Of a stretch of 64,000 bases of DNA, positions 27,937-36,651 are shown piece by piece. The position numbers were made by a program, and so were the translations under genes. This DNA is from Williamsia limnetica (GTDB lineage Bacteria > Actinomycetota > Actinomycetes > Mycobacteriales > Mycobacteriaceae). The notes below the pieces were generated by a model. The model saw nothing but the letters and a program-made list of their open reading frames with translations, was not told the origin of the DNA and ran no database searches. The stretch covers positions 372,001 to 436,000 of the forward strand of contig NZ_QJSP01000002.1 in NCBI RefSeq assembly GCF_003217475.1. Reading direction: 5' to 3'. Each line of letters begins with the position of its first letter. Within the stretch, counting starts at the first letter, position 1.

Positions 27937-28898
27937 ACCGCCACGGACTCGGCCACGATGTCGACACCACGCGTCCAGGCCCGGCCCATCGCCGTGAGCA
28001 GGTCGTCGACCTCGACAGTCCGGCCGCGGGCGGCTCGAGCCATCTTGAATTGAACGGCTTTCGCTCCTCGGGCGACGTCGAGGAAACACGGTGCTGCCTC
28101 CGCCGCCCCCGGTGCCAGATCGGCGCCAAGATGGGAACTGAGGTCGGCGGCTAGCTCGGCGGTCGCGCCGCATTGTCGAAGCGTCGCAAATGCCCACAGG
28201 TGGAAGGTCTCCATCCCGGCGTCCGGCAGCCAGCCGACCGCGGAGCGGACGTCGCCCGCAAGCCGATCGATCGGATTACCCGGAGCGCGCCGGGAGAGGT
28301 GTTCTCGGACAATTGGCAACAACACATCGGGCTCCTGCCGATCGGGAAACCAGCGGATCTGCTCGACGTAGGGCAACAGCCCGGACCGCGGACTGTCGCC
28401 CAGGCCGAAGATGCCCGCGAAGTCGTCACCGGCAAGAGAGTGGGTCCCGGAGTTGTGGATATAGGTCAGCTGTCGCTGCTCTCGGTCGAACCGCACCGGC
28501 ACGATGGTCGTTTTGACGTGGTTGTGGTGATAATCGGTGCCCGCGGTGTCCGGGAGCCACCAGCTGTCGACCTCGACGGTGTGCAGCAACTGCCGTGCCG
28601 GACCGCTTTCCACTGTGTCCACCAACGGCATCCAGACGTTCTCCTCGGTGACCTCCAGGCCGTACAAACGGCGGAGATCCTCCTGGGTCACCTTCAGAAA
28701 GGTCCACTGGCCGCCGTCGTGGTCGGCGGAGAGGGCGCAGGCGAACGCAGGAACCGGGTCACGGCCGAGGGCGTGGAGCAGCTCGACCCAGAGATCGATG
28801 TAGCAGTTGGTCTCCGGCCAGATGCGGTCTCCGTCATGGACCGGATGCGGGCGGGGGCCGTCGGCCGAGATGACCAGAGGCGCGGCGCCGGTGTTCAC
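27933..28898 (-). CDS. DUF1839 family protein
   Basis: 321 aa from GTG 28898, overlapping the carrier protein stop (GTGA). ETNCYIDLWVELLHALG near the N-terminus and TDYHHNHVKTT in the middle are hallmarks of DUF1839. The Cys and the His cluster resemble a papain-like or transglutaminase-like active site, but no activity has been shown to my knowledge. DUF1839 genes occur next to amino acid:[carrier protein] ligases, so it may act on the aminoacyl-carrier or transfer the aminoacyl group. That is inference from context. Confidence 0.85.
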   Translation of the reverse strand: MNTGAAPLVISADGPRPHPVHDGDRIWPETNCYIDLWVELLHALGRDPVPAFACALSADHDGGQWTFLKVTQEDLRRLYGLEVTEENVWMPLVDTVESGPARQLLHTVEVDSWWLPDTAGTDYHHNHVKTTIVPVRFDREQRQLTYIHNSGTHSLAGDDFAGIFGLGDSPRSGLLPYVEQIRWFPDRQEPDVLLPIVREHLSRRAPGNPIDRLAGDVRSAVGWLPDAGMETFHLWAFATLRQCGATAELAADLSSHLGADLAPGAAEAAPCFLDVARGAKAVQFKMARAARGRTVEVDDLLTAMGRAWTRGVDIVAESVAV

Positions 28899-29140
28899 GC
28901 AACACCGTCCAGGAGTTTGTTCACCACCGTTGCAAGACTCTGGACGGAGGAAAAGGTGGCCTTTTTGAGGTCCTCGTCGGGAAACTCGACATCGAACTCG
29001 TCTTCGAGAGCAAGCATCACATTGACGCTGGCGTGCGATGTCAATCCCAATTCGTACAAATCGGCCTCGGAGGTGACCGATTGTGGGTCGACCGACAACC
29101 GGCCATGGTTCGCAAGAACTTCGCGAATACGCTCTTCCAC
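28895..29140 (-). CDS. Small carrier protein (ACP-like partner of aa:CP ligase)
   Basis: 81 aa from GTG 29140, chosen for the GAGAGGGA ribosome-binding site and normal ACP length; the open frame extends to 29191. The phosphopantetheine site is Ser35 in ELGLTSHASV, where the usual Asp before Ser is Thr, as in the carrier proteins paired with amino acid:[carrier protein] ligases. EDEFDVEFPDEDL follows in helix II/III. It is the first gene of the minus-strand set that runs to DUF1839, the GH2-like hydrolase and the phosphopantetheinyl transferase, all with stop-start overlaps. Confidence 0.9.
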   Translation of the reverse strand: MEERIREVLANHGRLSVDPQSVTSEADLYELGLTSHASVNVMLALEDEFDVEFPDEDLKKATFSSVQSLATVVNKLLDGVA

Positions 29141-29332
29141 TGCAGTCCCTCTCGTGAATCGTCCACGAGAGACAGGACCTGCACCCCGCAAAACGATTGA
29201 GTCGACGATGTTGATCGTGCTTCTTACCCCCGAGTCTCGTAGATTACAGTATCTCCGGGGGGCTTTGACCTGCCGCAGTTCTGGCGGGTACCAAGGCGAT
29301 TACGTGCGCCGACAATGGGATAGGACCACATC
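29141..29332. promoter_or_regulatory. Divergent promoter region of the carrier-protein locus
   Basis: 192 bases separate the divergent carrier-protein and acyl-CoA-dehydrogenase-like genes. A bulged inverted repeat pairs CCCCGAG (about 29228-29234) with CTCCGGGG (about 29252-29259) around an A/T-rich centre and could be an operator. A TTGACC at about 29266 lacks a good -10. One control point probably serves both arms. Confidence 0.45.
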
Positions 29333-30496
29333 GTGACCGAATCCAGTCTTGCCGGTTCGACCGGTGCCGAGCTCGACTACGAGAAAGTCGTCATCGTTGC
29401 GGCCGCAGCCGCGCACGAAGTTGATCGTGACGCTCGTTTTCCGCATGAAGCCGTTGCGGCCATGCGCGACAACGGCCTTCTCTCCTGTTCCCTGCCGACC
29501 GCACTAGGCGGACGATCGACGAGTATTTCCGACCTGGCGACCATGGCCCGCGCTCTCGGCGCCGGCTGTAGTTCGGCGGCAATGGTATTTGCCATGCACC
29601 ACACGCAAGCGCTGTCGTTGCGATGGCACGGAGCGCAGGGCGACATCGCCGAACTGACCCGGACGATCGCCGCCGAGGGGGCGTTGCTGGCGTCTGCGAC
29701 CACAGAGATCTCCACCGGCGGGGATGTCCGGTCATCCGGGTGTGCCGTGATATCGGACGGGGCCGAGGTGGTGCTCGAGAAGAACGCACCGGTCATCTCC
29801 TACGGCGAGTACGCGGACTACATCTGTGCCACCGCGCGGCGCGGTCCGGACAGCCCTCCCAGTGACCAGGTGCTCATCGTCTGTCCGCGGTCTGACATCG
29901 AGCTCGAGAAGACCGGCACCTGGGATGTGCTCGGTTTCCGCGGCACGTGTAGCCCCGGTTTCATCTTGAGGGCCAGGACGGTGCCGTCGAACGTGCTGCC
30001 TGTCGATTACGGGACCATCTCGTCGCACACCATGCTCCCGTCCTCGCATACCCTCTGGGCATCTGTCTGGCTCGGGATCGCGGATGCGGCGGTCTCTAAG
30101 GCCAGGGTTCAGGTACGCGCTGCGGCAAGGCGTAACGGCGGGGGAGCCACGGACCGTACCGCCGCGTTCGCGGACCTGCTCGTCATCCATCAACGCTTCG
30201 AGGCGTCCGTTGCCCAAGAGATTCGCCGCTACGAAGACTTCCTCGCGTCCGGCGAGCTGGAGACCACCGTCGGATTCGCCATCGCGTTGAACAACCTGAA
30301 ACTCGCTGCCTCGCAGGCAGTCGTCGACGTCGTCTCCGCTGCGCTCGCCATGACTGGTATCAACGCGTACCGGGAGGATCATGTCGCGTCGATGGGACGA
30401 CTGCTCCGCGACGCCTTTGGGCCGCAGCTCATGGTTTCGAACGAACGTATCCGCGCCAACAATGCTCAATTGGTACTTGCCTACAGGGGACGATGA
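29333..30496 (+). CDS. Acyl-CoA dehydrogenase family flavoprotein
   Basis: 387 aa from GTG 29333. It has the acyl-CoA dehydrogenase fold: a helical N-domain (AVAAMRDNGLLSCSLPTALGG), a central beta-domain with ASATTEISTGGD, and a C-terminal four-helix bundle. Placed directly before an amino acid:[carrier protein] ligase, it probably oxidises a carrier-bound aminoacyl or derived thioester rather than an acyl-CoA, as flavoprotein partners do in NRPS pathways. The stop region overlaps the next start (ATGATGA). Confidence 0.87.
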   Translation: MTESSLAGSTGAELDYEKVVIVAAAAAHEVDRDARFPHEAVAAMRDNGLLSCSLPTALGGRSTSISDLATMARALGAGCSSAAMVFAMHHTQALSLRWHGAQGDIAELTRTIAAEGALLASATTEISTGGDVRSSGCAVISDGAEVVLEKNAPVISYGEYADYICATARRGPDSPPSDQVLIVCPRSDIELEKTGTWDVLGFRGTCSPGFILRARTVPSNVLPVDYGTISSHTMLPSSHTLWASVWLGIADAAVSKARVQVRAAARRNGGGATDRTAAFADLLVIHQRFEASVAQEIRRYEDFLASGELETTVGFAIALNNLKLAASQAVVDVVSAALAMTGINAYREDHVASMGRLLRDAFGPQLMVSNERIRANNAQLVLAYRGR

Positions 30497-31449
30497 TGAC
30501 AGCGATCGACCAATCCGAACATCACGCCGCGCTGGAGAACGCGCGTCGCGAGTTCCGTGACCAACTGATTGACGCGGATCTACTCGTCCCGTCGGGAATC
30601 GCGGGGCTGTACGGGCGCGGCGCGGTATTCGAGGACATCATCGACGGCATCGACCGGGTGGTGCAACGAGCGGGTTCAGCCGCACACGGCAGCGGCATTC
30701 GGCGGCTACGTTTTCCGCCGGTGTTCCCGCGGGATTCATTCGAGAAGACCGATTACATCGCGTCGTTCCCGAATCTGACCGGGGCCATCTCGACATTCGA
30801 AGGCGACAACAAGAAGCACCGTGCACTGCTCGGTGATCGCGACGCCGGTCTGGGCTGGGACCACCACCTCACCCCGGCAGGCACGATGCTCGTCTCGGCC
30901 GCGTGCCATCCTAGCTATTCCGGTCTGACGGGCACGTTGGCGCAGGACGGCACGACCATGGACATCTACGGATACTGTTTTCGGCACGAGCCGGCGATCG
31001 ATCCGGCGCGGATGCAGGCCTTCCGCATGCATGAGTTCGTGCGAGTCGGGACACCCGAGCAGGCTCAGCAGCACAGGGATTCGTGGGTGCCGCGTGGTCT
31101 GCAAGTCCTCGAAGACCTGGGGCTCTCGGCCGCACCGGTCGCGGCGAATGATCCGTTCTTCGGTCGGGTCGGAAAAATGTTGGCCGCCAACCAACTCGAG
31201 GAGAGCCTCAAAACCGAACTCGTCGTCCGTTTATACGATGACCTCGACGAGGGGACCGCGGTGGTCTCGTGCAACTGCCATCGCGACCATTTCGGGGTCA
31301 CTTTCGATATCAAGACCGAAGACGGCGAACCGGCACACAGTGCTTGTGTGGGTTTCGGAATGGAACGCATCGCGCTGGCCATGCTCCGTACACATGGTCT
31401 CGATGTGGCCCGATGGCCGGCGCGGGTCGTCGCAGTGCTCGAAGGATAA
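30493..31449 (+). CDS. Amino acid--[acyl-carrier-protein] ligase (class II aaRS-like)
   Basis: 318 aa. This is the catalytic core of an atypical seryl-tRNA synthetase without a tRNA-binding domain. Motif 2 lies in CFRHEPAIDPARMQAFRMHEF (from about 162), motif 3 in GFGMERIALAML (about 287-298), and likely zinc ligands are Cys in AACHPSY (near 138), Glu in MHEF (near 182) and Cys in SCNCHRDHFG (near 260-262). Bradyrhizobium homologues (Bll0957 type) activate glycine or alanine and load a small carrier protein instead of tRNA. The cognate carrier is encoded divergently at 28895-29140. Confidence 0.93.
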   Translation: MMTAIDQSEHHAALENARREFRDQLIDADLLVPSGIAGLYGRGAVFEDIIDGIDRVVQRAGSAAHGSGIRRLRFPPVFPRDSFEKTDYIASFPNLTGAISTFEGDNKKHRALLGDRDAGLGWDHHLTPAGTMLVSAACHPSYSGLTGTLAQDGTTMDIYGYCFRHEPAIDPARMQAFRMHEFVRVGTPEQAQQHRDSWVPRGLQVLEDLGLSAAPVAANDPFFGRVGKMLAANQLEESLKTELVVRLYDDLDEGTAVVSCNCHRDHFGVTFDIKTEDGEPAHSACVGFGMERIALAMLRTHGLDVARWPARVVAVLEG

Positions 31450-31452
31450 AGC

Positions 31453-33219
31453 GTGAGCGATCTGCCGGATACGACATCACTGCCAACCTATTTCGGTCCA
31501 GCGGCGGCCCCGTTGTTCGGGGTCGTGCACCTTCCCGTGAACTCACAGGTGCGTGGGGGTGTGGTGATGTGTGCACCGCTGGGCAAAGAGCAGGCCGACA
31601 CCACCAGAGGCATGAAGTATCTCGGGGAAGTGCTGGCCCGCATGGGTTTCTTCGTTCTCCGTTTCGACTACGCATGCACCGGCGAGTCGTCCGGATCGCA
31701 AGAATCGCCGGAGGCTGCGGGGCGCTGGCTCGACAGCATCGACATTGCGGTGAGTTTCGTACGCGCGCACACTGAGAGCGTGTCGCTTGTCGGACTTCGA
31801 GCAGGGGCACTGCTCGGCGGCCAGAACGAGGACCTCCTGCAGACCCTCGACGCCCTGGTCCTGTGGGACCCTGTGGTCAAAGGGCGTCCCTACGTTCGCG
31901 GCCAGACGGCGTTGCACAACCTGTCGGTCGGGTCGGTCGATGCCGACGATCCTCGGGTGCATCTGGTGGGCACATCGCTGGCCCAGAGTGCAGCCGATGC
32001 GTTGGCTCGCATGCACTTGACCGCGCAGACCCTGGCCCGGGGACCCAAGGCGATGCTGTGCGGGATACGCGACACCGACGTGAACGGACGATTCGCGACC
32101 GAATTGGAAGCTGCGGGTGCCGAGGTGTTTCCCATCGGGGATCCGACACCTTTCGTGGCCTCTCACACCGTGTATTTCGAGTTCCCCGTCGCCGTGATCG
32201 AGCGAATCGCTCAGTGGTTCGACACCACAGTCGGAACCGAAACCCACAGTGCGGTCGTCACGTCGTGGAATGACGTCGTGCTCCCCGAAAGCCCGATGGG
32301 TCTCGCGATCAGAAAGAGCATTCACACCCTCGACGACGGAACGATCGTCTGGATCACCGAACCCGACAGCGAGCGGCCCTCGGATGCGCCGTTACTCGTG
32401 GCCCACTCCACCGCCAACGACATCCGCACCGGACCGGCGCGTTTGTGGGCTGAACTTGCGGAACTCGTCGCGCGCCGAGGTGGCCGAGCCGTTCGCTATG
32501 ACCGCTACGGGGTCGGGGAGACGTCACCGGTCGATCCGATCGACGACTTCTCACCGTTGCACACAACCGAATCGGTGGGTCAGGCGCAAGCGGTCACCGA
32601 GTTCGCGACGGTGGGTGCGCCGTCACGCGTAGTCCACGCCGGTGTGTGCTCAGGCTCATGGCTCGCTGCGCACATCGGGAAGAGAGGACCGCAGTCCAGA
32701 GTCGTAATGGTCAATCCGTTGATGTGGCGATTGCGCGCAACAGCATTCGACACCACCAAGGCGTCTGCAATCGGTGCCGGCCCCTCGGTGTCCGAGGTGG
32801 TCGAGTCCACGGGGCCCGACAGCAGGCTGACAGCGCTGCAGATGAAGTTGCGTGAGAGGTTCGGACCCCTCCTGCGCGCCCACATGCCGTACGCGGTCGT
32901 GAACCTGTTGGGGGTCGTCGGCGTGGTACAGGCCCCAAAAATTCTGCTGTCTGCGCTGGCAAAGCGCGGGGTCACACCGGATCTGATCTTTTCGCCATGG
33001 GATTACGAGAGGTTCATTCTCAATCGTGGCCCTCGTGCACTGGAGACACTCGGCCGTCGTGGCCGACGGCCGAACGTCAGAGTGTGTGAGTCCGGGGACC
33101 ATCCCGCCATGCACTGGCTCATCCGTGAGTCCGTAGTCGAGGTGTGCCTGGACGCGCTCGGTCTCGCACCGGACGGTCTGGGCACGCTGGGCGGGGCCGT
33201 AGACGTTGTCGGCGGCTAG
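31453..33219 (+). CDS. Double alpha/beta hydrolase (exosortase-associated hydrolase 2/1-like fusion)
   Basis: 588 aa from GTG 31453 with AAGGA upstream. Two alpha/beta-hydrolase domains lie in tandem (about 1-270 and 285-575). The nucleophile elbow of the first is GLRAG (near 113), with Arg where Ser is expected. That of the second is GVCSG (near 397), with Cys. These motifs resemble hydrolases 2 and 1 found near exosortase A polysaccharide loci, here joined in one chain. It is probably a thioesterase or acyltransferase acting on carrier-bound intermediates or on the glycan. The stop shares CTAG with the convergent EAL gene. Confidence 0.8.
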   Translation: MSDLPDTTSLPTYFGPAAAPLFGVVHLPVNSQVRGGVVMCAPLGKEQADTTRGMKYLGEVLARMGFFVLRFDYACTGESSGSQESPEAAGRWLDSIDIAVSFVRAHTESVSLVGLRAGALLGGQNEDLLQTLDALVLWDPVVKGRPYVRGQTALHNLSVGSVDADDPRVHLVGTSLAQSAADALARMHLTAQTLARGPKAMLCGIRDTDVNGRFATELEAAGAEVFPIGDPTPFVASHTVYFEFPVAVIERIAQWFDTTVGTETHSAVVTSWNDVVLPESPMGLAIRKSIHTLDDGTIVWITEPDSERPSDAPLLVAHSTANDIRTGPARLWAELAELVARRGGRAVRYDRYGVGETSPVDPIDDFSPLHTTESVGQAQAVTEFATVGAPSRVVHAGVCSGSWLAAHIGKRGPQSRVVMVNPLMWRLRATAFDTTKASAIGAGPSVSEVVESTGPDSRLTALQMKLRERFGPLLRAHMPYAVVNLLGVVGVVQAPKILLSALAKRGVTPDLIFSPWDYERFILNRGPRALETLGRRGRRPNVRVCESGDHPAMHWLIRESVVEVCLDALGLAPDGLGTLGGAVDVVGG

Positions 33220-34481
33220 GAGGCATCCAGCATGATCTCGTCCGCGGGCGCGGGTTTCCCGAACAGGTAGCCCTGCCCGTGCGTGAATCCGAGTTCGCGC
33301 AGGTGCTCGATCTGACCGGGGTCTTCGACTCCCTCGGCCACGGTCGCCATCCCGAGTGAGTTCGAGAGGGCGCACACCGCCTTGACGATGCTGCGCATGG
33401 TGTTGTCGTCGCTGCCCACCTTCGTGACCAGGGACCGATCGACCTTCACCACCTGCACGGGCTGCTCGACCATGTATCGCAGCGCGGCGAACCCGGTGCC
33501 GAGGTCGTCGACGCAGACGGTGCAACCGAGTGCATCGAGCTCGATGAGTGTGGCCGAGGCAAGGGATCCGACCTCTATCAGGTCACGTTCGGTGACCTCG
33601 ACCCACAGTGCGTCGGCCGGGACTCCGGTGGTTTTCAGTGTCGCGGCGATCAGTTCGGGTAGCCCCCGGTCCTGCAACTGCCGTGCGGAGAAGTTGACCG
33701 AGACGAACAGGCCGGGCGTCCTGGAGGTGCGCCGCCAGATCGCCAGTTGTTCCAGTGCGGCCTGTACGCCCCAGCGGCCGATCGGGATGATGAGCGAGGT
33801 GGCCTCGGCGGCGTCGAGGAAGTCGTGGGGTTTGCGGACCTCATCGGCTACCCGCCAGCGCAGCAGCGACTCGTAACCGACGGTGTTCAGGGTGGTGATG
33901 TCGATGATCGGTTGGTAGTAGAGCGCGAAGTCGCTGCCGACTGCGTTCGACAACTCGGTAGTCCTCGACACCTCTTTCTGCAATCGGGCGATCGAGTCCG
34001 GGGTGGCGTGCGCGACGGTGTCGCCGTCGACGATCGCGTAGTGAATTGCGGAAATGGCTGCCTGGACGAGGTCGGACACGTCTTTGGCGGTGGTGACGAC
34101 AGAAGAGATGGCCACGCCCTGGCAGGCCGGGACGAAGTAGCCGCCGCCATCGATGTCGAGCTGTCGCGTCAGGCACGCGGAGATCACGCGTTCCACCGTT
34201 CCCGGTGCGATGGCCCTGACATCGAAACCGATGGTCAGAAGATCGTTGTACGGCCCCAGCGACACCGAGCACTCGGGCCCGAGCATGTCGACCAGAGCAG
34301 CGTGGGCGGCGGGCCGCATCTTCTCGGCCGGGTCCCAGCCGACTGCGCCTGCGAGCAGGCCGGTCGGGTCCAGGCACACCACCGAGATGCCCAAGAAATC
34401 GAAGTCGAGGTGTGCTGTGGCGACGCGGATCTCCGCAATCCTGTCGCGGGCAGACCCGGACGTCGATGGGGGGAGCGGCAT
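33216..34481 (-). CDS. EAL-domain c-di-GMP phosphodiesterase
   Basis: 421 aa from ATG 34481, preceded by AGGAAGG; a much longer upstream frame is not supported. The N-terminal half is a degenerate GGDEF-like or sensory region. The C-terminal half (about 180-420) is an EAL domain with YESLLRW (ESL variant), NFSARQL, EVTERDL, DDLGTGFAAL, KVDRSLV and AEGVED, so the metal and substrate residues appear present. It should linearise c-di-GMP. It is divergent from a GGDEF cyclase at 34715, forming an antagonistic pair. Confidence 0.92.
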   Translation of the reverse strand: MPLPPSTSGSARDRIAEIRVATAHLDFDFLGISVVCLDPTGLLAGAVGWDPAEKMRPAAHAALVDMLGPECSVSLGPYNDLLTIGFDVRAIAPGTVERVISACLTRQLDIDGGGYFVPACQGVAISSVVTTAKDVSDLVQAAISAIHYAIVDGDTVAHATPDSIARLQKEVSRTTELSNAVGSDFALYYQPIIDITTLNTVGYESLLRWRVADEVRKPHDFLDAAEATSLIIPIGRWGVQAALEQLAIWRRTSRTPGLFVSVNFSARQLQDRGLPELIAATLKTTGVPADALWVEVTERDLIEVGSLASATLIELDALGCTVCVDDLGTGFAALRYMVEQPVQVVKVDRSLVTKVGSDDNTMRSIVKAVCALSNSLGMATVAEGVEDPGQIEHLRELGFTHGQGYLFGKPAPADEIMLDAS

Positions 34482-34714
34482 ACCCAACCTTCCTGCCCAT
34501 CTGCGGAGCCGACACCGGGTCGACCCCGGTAACACGATCTGGGTCCCTCTGAGAATACCCCCAACGAACGAATACGCTCTGGTGCCTGGTCGGGTTGTCG
34601 CCGACTGTCTACACTGCATTTTGGCGTGCACCCCGGGGCGGCGTGTAGGCGCCCGAGTTTCGTGAAGCCAACGCGGGATACGATCGTGGGACCCCCATTT
34701 CTCGGGATCGACGA

Positions 34715-35938
34715 ATGTCGGGATTCGAGCTACATTTCCACAGGAATGGACAGGCTGCGACCGTGAGTTCAGGTTTCTTCGAACGCTTCGACGCGCGCTC
34801 GACGGCCGTTCTCTTGAGCACCTTCGGCGCAATCGGGTTGCCGATCTTCGCGTTGATCGCACCGTCTCTCATCTCTCCCGGTGGGATGAAATATCTCCTC
34901 GTGATCTGGCTGTTCTCGGCGATCACATTTGCGATCACGCTCTATGTAGGTCGTTTGACCGATAGACAATTCGCAATACTTGGATTCGGCGGAATGGTCG
35001 GAGTGGCCTGGGCCGCGTATCTCGTCACAGACCCCACCGTGGCGCGAGCGATTGTCGCACTGTTGGCGGCGATCCCCGCGATTGCAGCAATGGCCTCGTC
35101 GCTTCGGGTGACCATTTCTTTCGCATTGTTCGCCATGGCGCTCGCCGTGTACCTGTCGACTCTGAATGCGACGTCGTGGGTTGCCGTGATGGTTGCCGGT
35201 GGTGCGTCTGTGACCACGGTTCTGGTACCGGTCTTCATGGTTGTGGCGCTACGTCGATCGCTCGAGTTCGCGTTGTCGCGCGTGGCGAAACTGGGAGACA
35301 CCGATCCGCTCACCGGAATTCTGAACCGGCGTGGATTTCTCAACAGCAGTAGCGGGGTGCTCGAACGGGTCGTCGCGAGTGGAAAATCCGTGGGCTTCAT
35401 GATGATCGACATAGACGACTTCAAGAACGTCAATGATGCTCTTGGCCACGCGGCCGGCGACGCGGTGTTGGTCGATGCTGTCGCCGCGATCGAGAATGCG
35501 GCACCGCCGTTCGCTCTCCTGAGTCGCTTCGGCGGTGAGGAGTTTGTCGTCATGTACGTATCCGAAAGTCGAGACGACCTTTTCGGGGCCGCCGAGAACA
35601 TTCGTCTGGCCGTCGCGGAACAATGTCCTGTCACCATCAGCGTCGGCGCTGTGCAGGGACCACTGAGCAAATCCGTCGGCGGGACTCCGAATATCGACAA
35701 GGTCATCGATACGTTCACCCGATTGGCCGACCAGAGCGTCTATTACGCCAAGAACGGCGGACGGAACAGGGTCGTGTCCATGGTGGCCCCGGCGATCGGT
35801 TGGACCCCGGGGCCACCATCTGAGCCGACCGTCAAGATCGTGGATACGACCCGCAACGTCGGCGTGTTGGAACTCGTGCGTCGTGTCAACGACAAAGATC
35901 AGGCAGCGCCCACGCGCGACGGCGAGAACGAACTCTGA
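34715..35938 (+). CDS. Membrane-anchored GGDEF diguanylate cyclase
   Basis: 407 aa. About six membrane segments (about 25-190) form an N-terminal sensor. A GGDEF domain follows (about 200-360) with DPLTGILNRRGF, MIDIDDFKNVNDALGHAAGD and an intact GGEEF active site near 273-277. About 40 extra residues form the C-terminus. It should make c-di-GMP in response to an envelope signal. Its 3' end overlaps the convergent 35899-36651 gene by 40 bases. Confidence 0.93.
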   Translation: MSGFELHFHRNGQAATVSSGFFERFDARSTAVLLSTFGAIGLPIFALIAPSLISPGGMKYLLVIWLFSAITFAITLYVGRLTDRQFAILGFGGMVGVAWAAYLVTDPTVARAIVALLAAIPAIAAMASSLRVTISFALFAMALAVYLSTLNATSWVAVMVAGGASVTTVLVPVFMVVALRRSLEFALSRVAKLGDTDPLTGILNRRGFLNSSSGVLERVVASGKSVGFMMIDIDDFKNVNDALGHAAGDAVLVDAVAAIENAAPPFALLSRFGGEEFVVMYVSESRDDLFGAAENIRLAVAEQCPVTISVGAVQGPLSKSVGGTPNIDKVIDTFTRLADQSVYYAKNGGRNRVVSMVAPAIGWTPGPPSEPTVKIVDTTRNVGVLELVRRVNDKDQAAPTRDGENEL

Positions 35939-36651
35939 CGGTTGGTGGTCAGCGGCGCAGAGGTGGCCACCATCTGTGCGTAGACCGCCGGATCGGCGTC
36001 GACGGCCAAGGTCTCACGGTCCCACCACATCAGGCTGGTGCGGTAACGGCTGTCCGGGTACGGCGAGGCGGGGATGTGCTCGGCCACACGACCGCCGGAC
36101 GATTCCCAGCGACGCAGAACGTGGTCGGCGGCCGTCGCCATGATGTAACGCGTGCCCATAAGCGTGAAGGTGGGGATTGCGAGGCGGGCGAGCATGCCGG
36201 CAACGGTGGGTGCGGTCGGGCCGTCAGCGGCCCAGGCGGTCTTCACCTCGACGATTCCCTCGTCCAGCCGTGACCGGATCGCATCGGTGACCAGTTGCAG
36301 ACCGGGCTGCCCCGCCCATTCCAATAACGCGTGTGACTGATGCGGGTCGACGTAGGGTCCCTGCGCCCGAAGGCCTCCGATGACCGTGCCGTCTTCGTCG
36401 ACCGCTGCGTAGAACAACGATGTGCAGTCGCCGCGCACGACGGTGTCGTACTCGAGAGCCATGGAGACGCCGTGTGAGGCATACGACTGGCGAGCGCCGT
36501 CCAGATAATCTAGCCACAGCTGCGGGGCGGACGACGGGGTCGCGACGATCAGTCTGGTCGCCCCCCTGGTGGTCAGCACCTGCGGCTCGAGATCGCGCAC
36601 GGGGATGTCGGTGCGCGAAAAACGGTTGGCGTTCACATAGTCTGTAGTCAC
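35899..36651 (-). CDS. Uncharacterised GNAT-like protein
   Basis: 250 aa. The middle has an acetyltransferase-like pattern (LFYAAVDEDGTVIGGLRAQGPY, then a conserved HALLEWAG and an MGTRYIMATAADHVLRRW segment), similar to GNAT or N-acyl amino acid synthase folds, but no signature is strong enough to name a substrate. It lies next to an Rv1355c-type gene and c-di-GMP enzymes, an arrangement recalling M. tuberculosis Rv1354c-Rv1357c. A perfect 11-bp inverted repeat lies just upstream of its start. Confidence 0.65.
   Translation of the reverse strand: MTTDYVNANRFSRTDIPVRDLEPQVLTTRGATRLIVATPSSAPQLWLDYLDGARQSYASHGVSMALEYDTVVRGDCTSLFYAAVDEDGTVIGGLRAQGPYVDPHQSHALLEWAGQPGLQLVTDAIRSRLDEGIVEVKTAWAADGPTAPTVAGMLARLAIPTFTLMGTRYIMATAADHVLRRWESSGGRVAEHIPASPYPDSRYRTSLMWWDRETLAVDADPAVYAQMVATSAPLTTNRQSSFSPSRVGAA

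Noticed and set aside
28173-29336. 387-codon plus-strand frame opposite DUF1839 and the carrier protein
   Set aside because: Both minus-strand genes have clear family motifs and stop-start overlaps; the plus frame has no domain.
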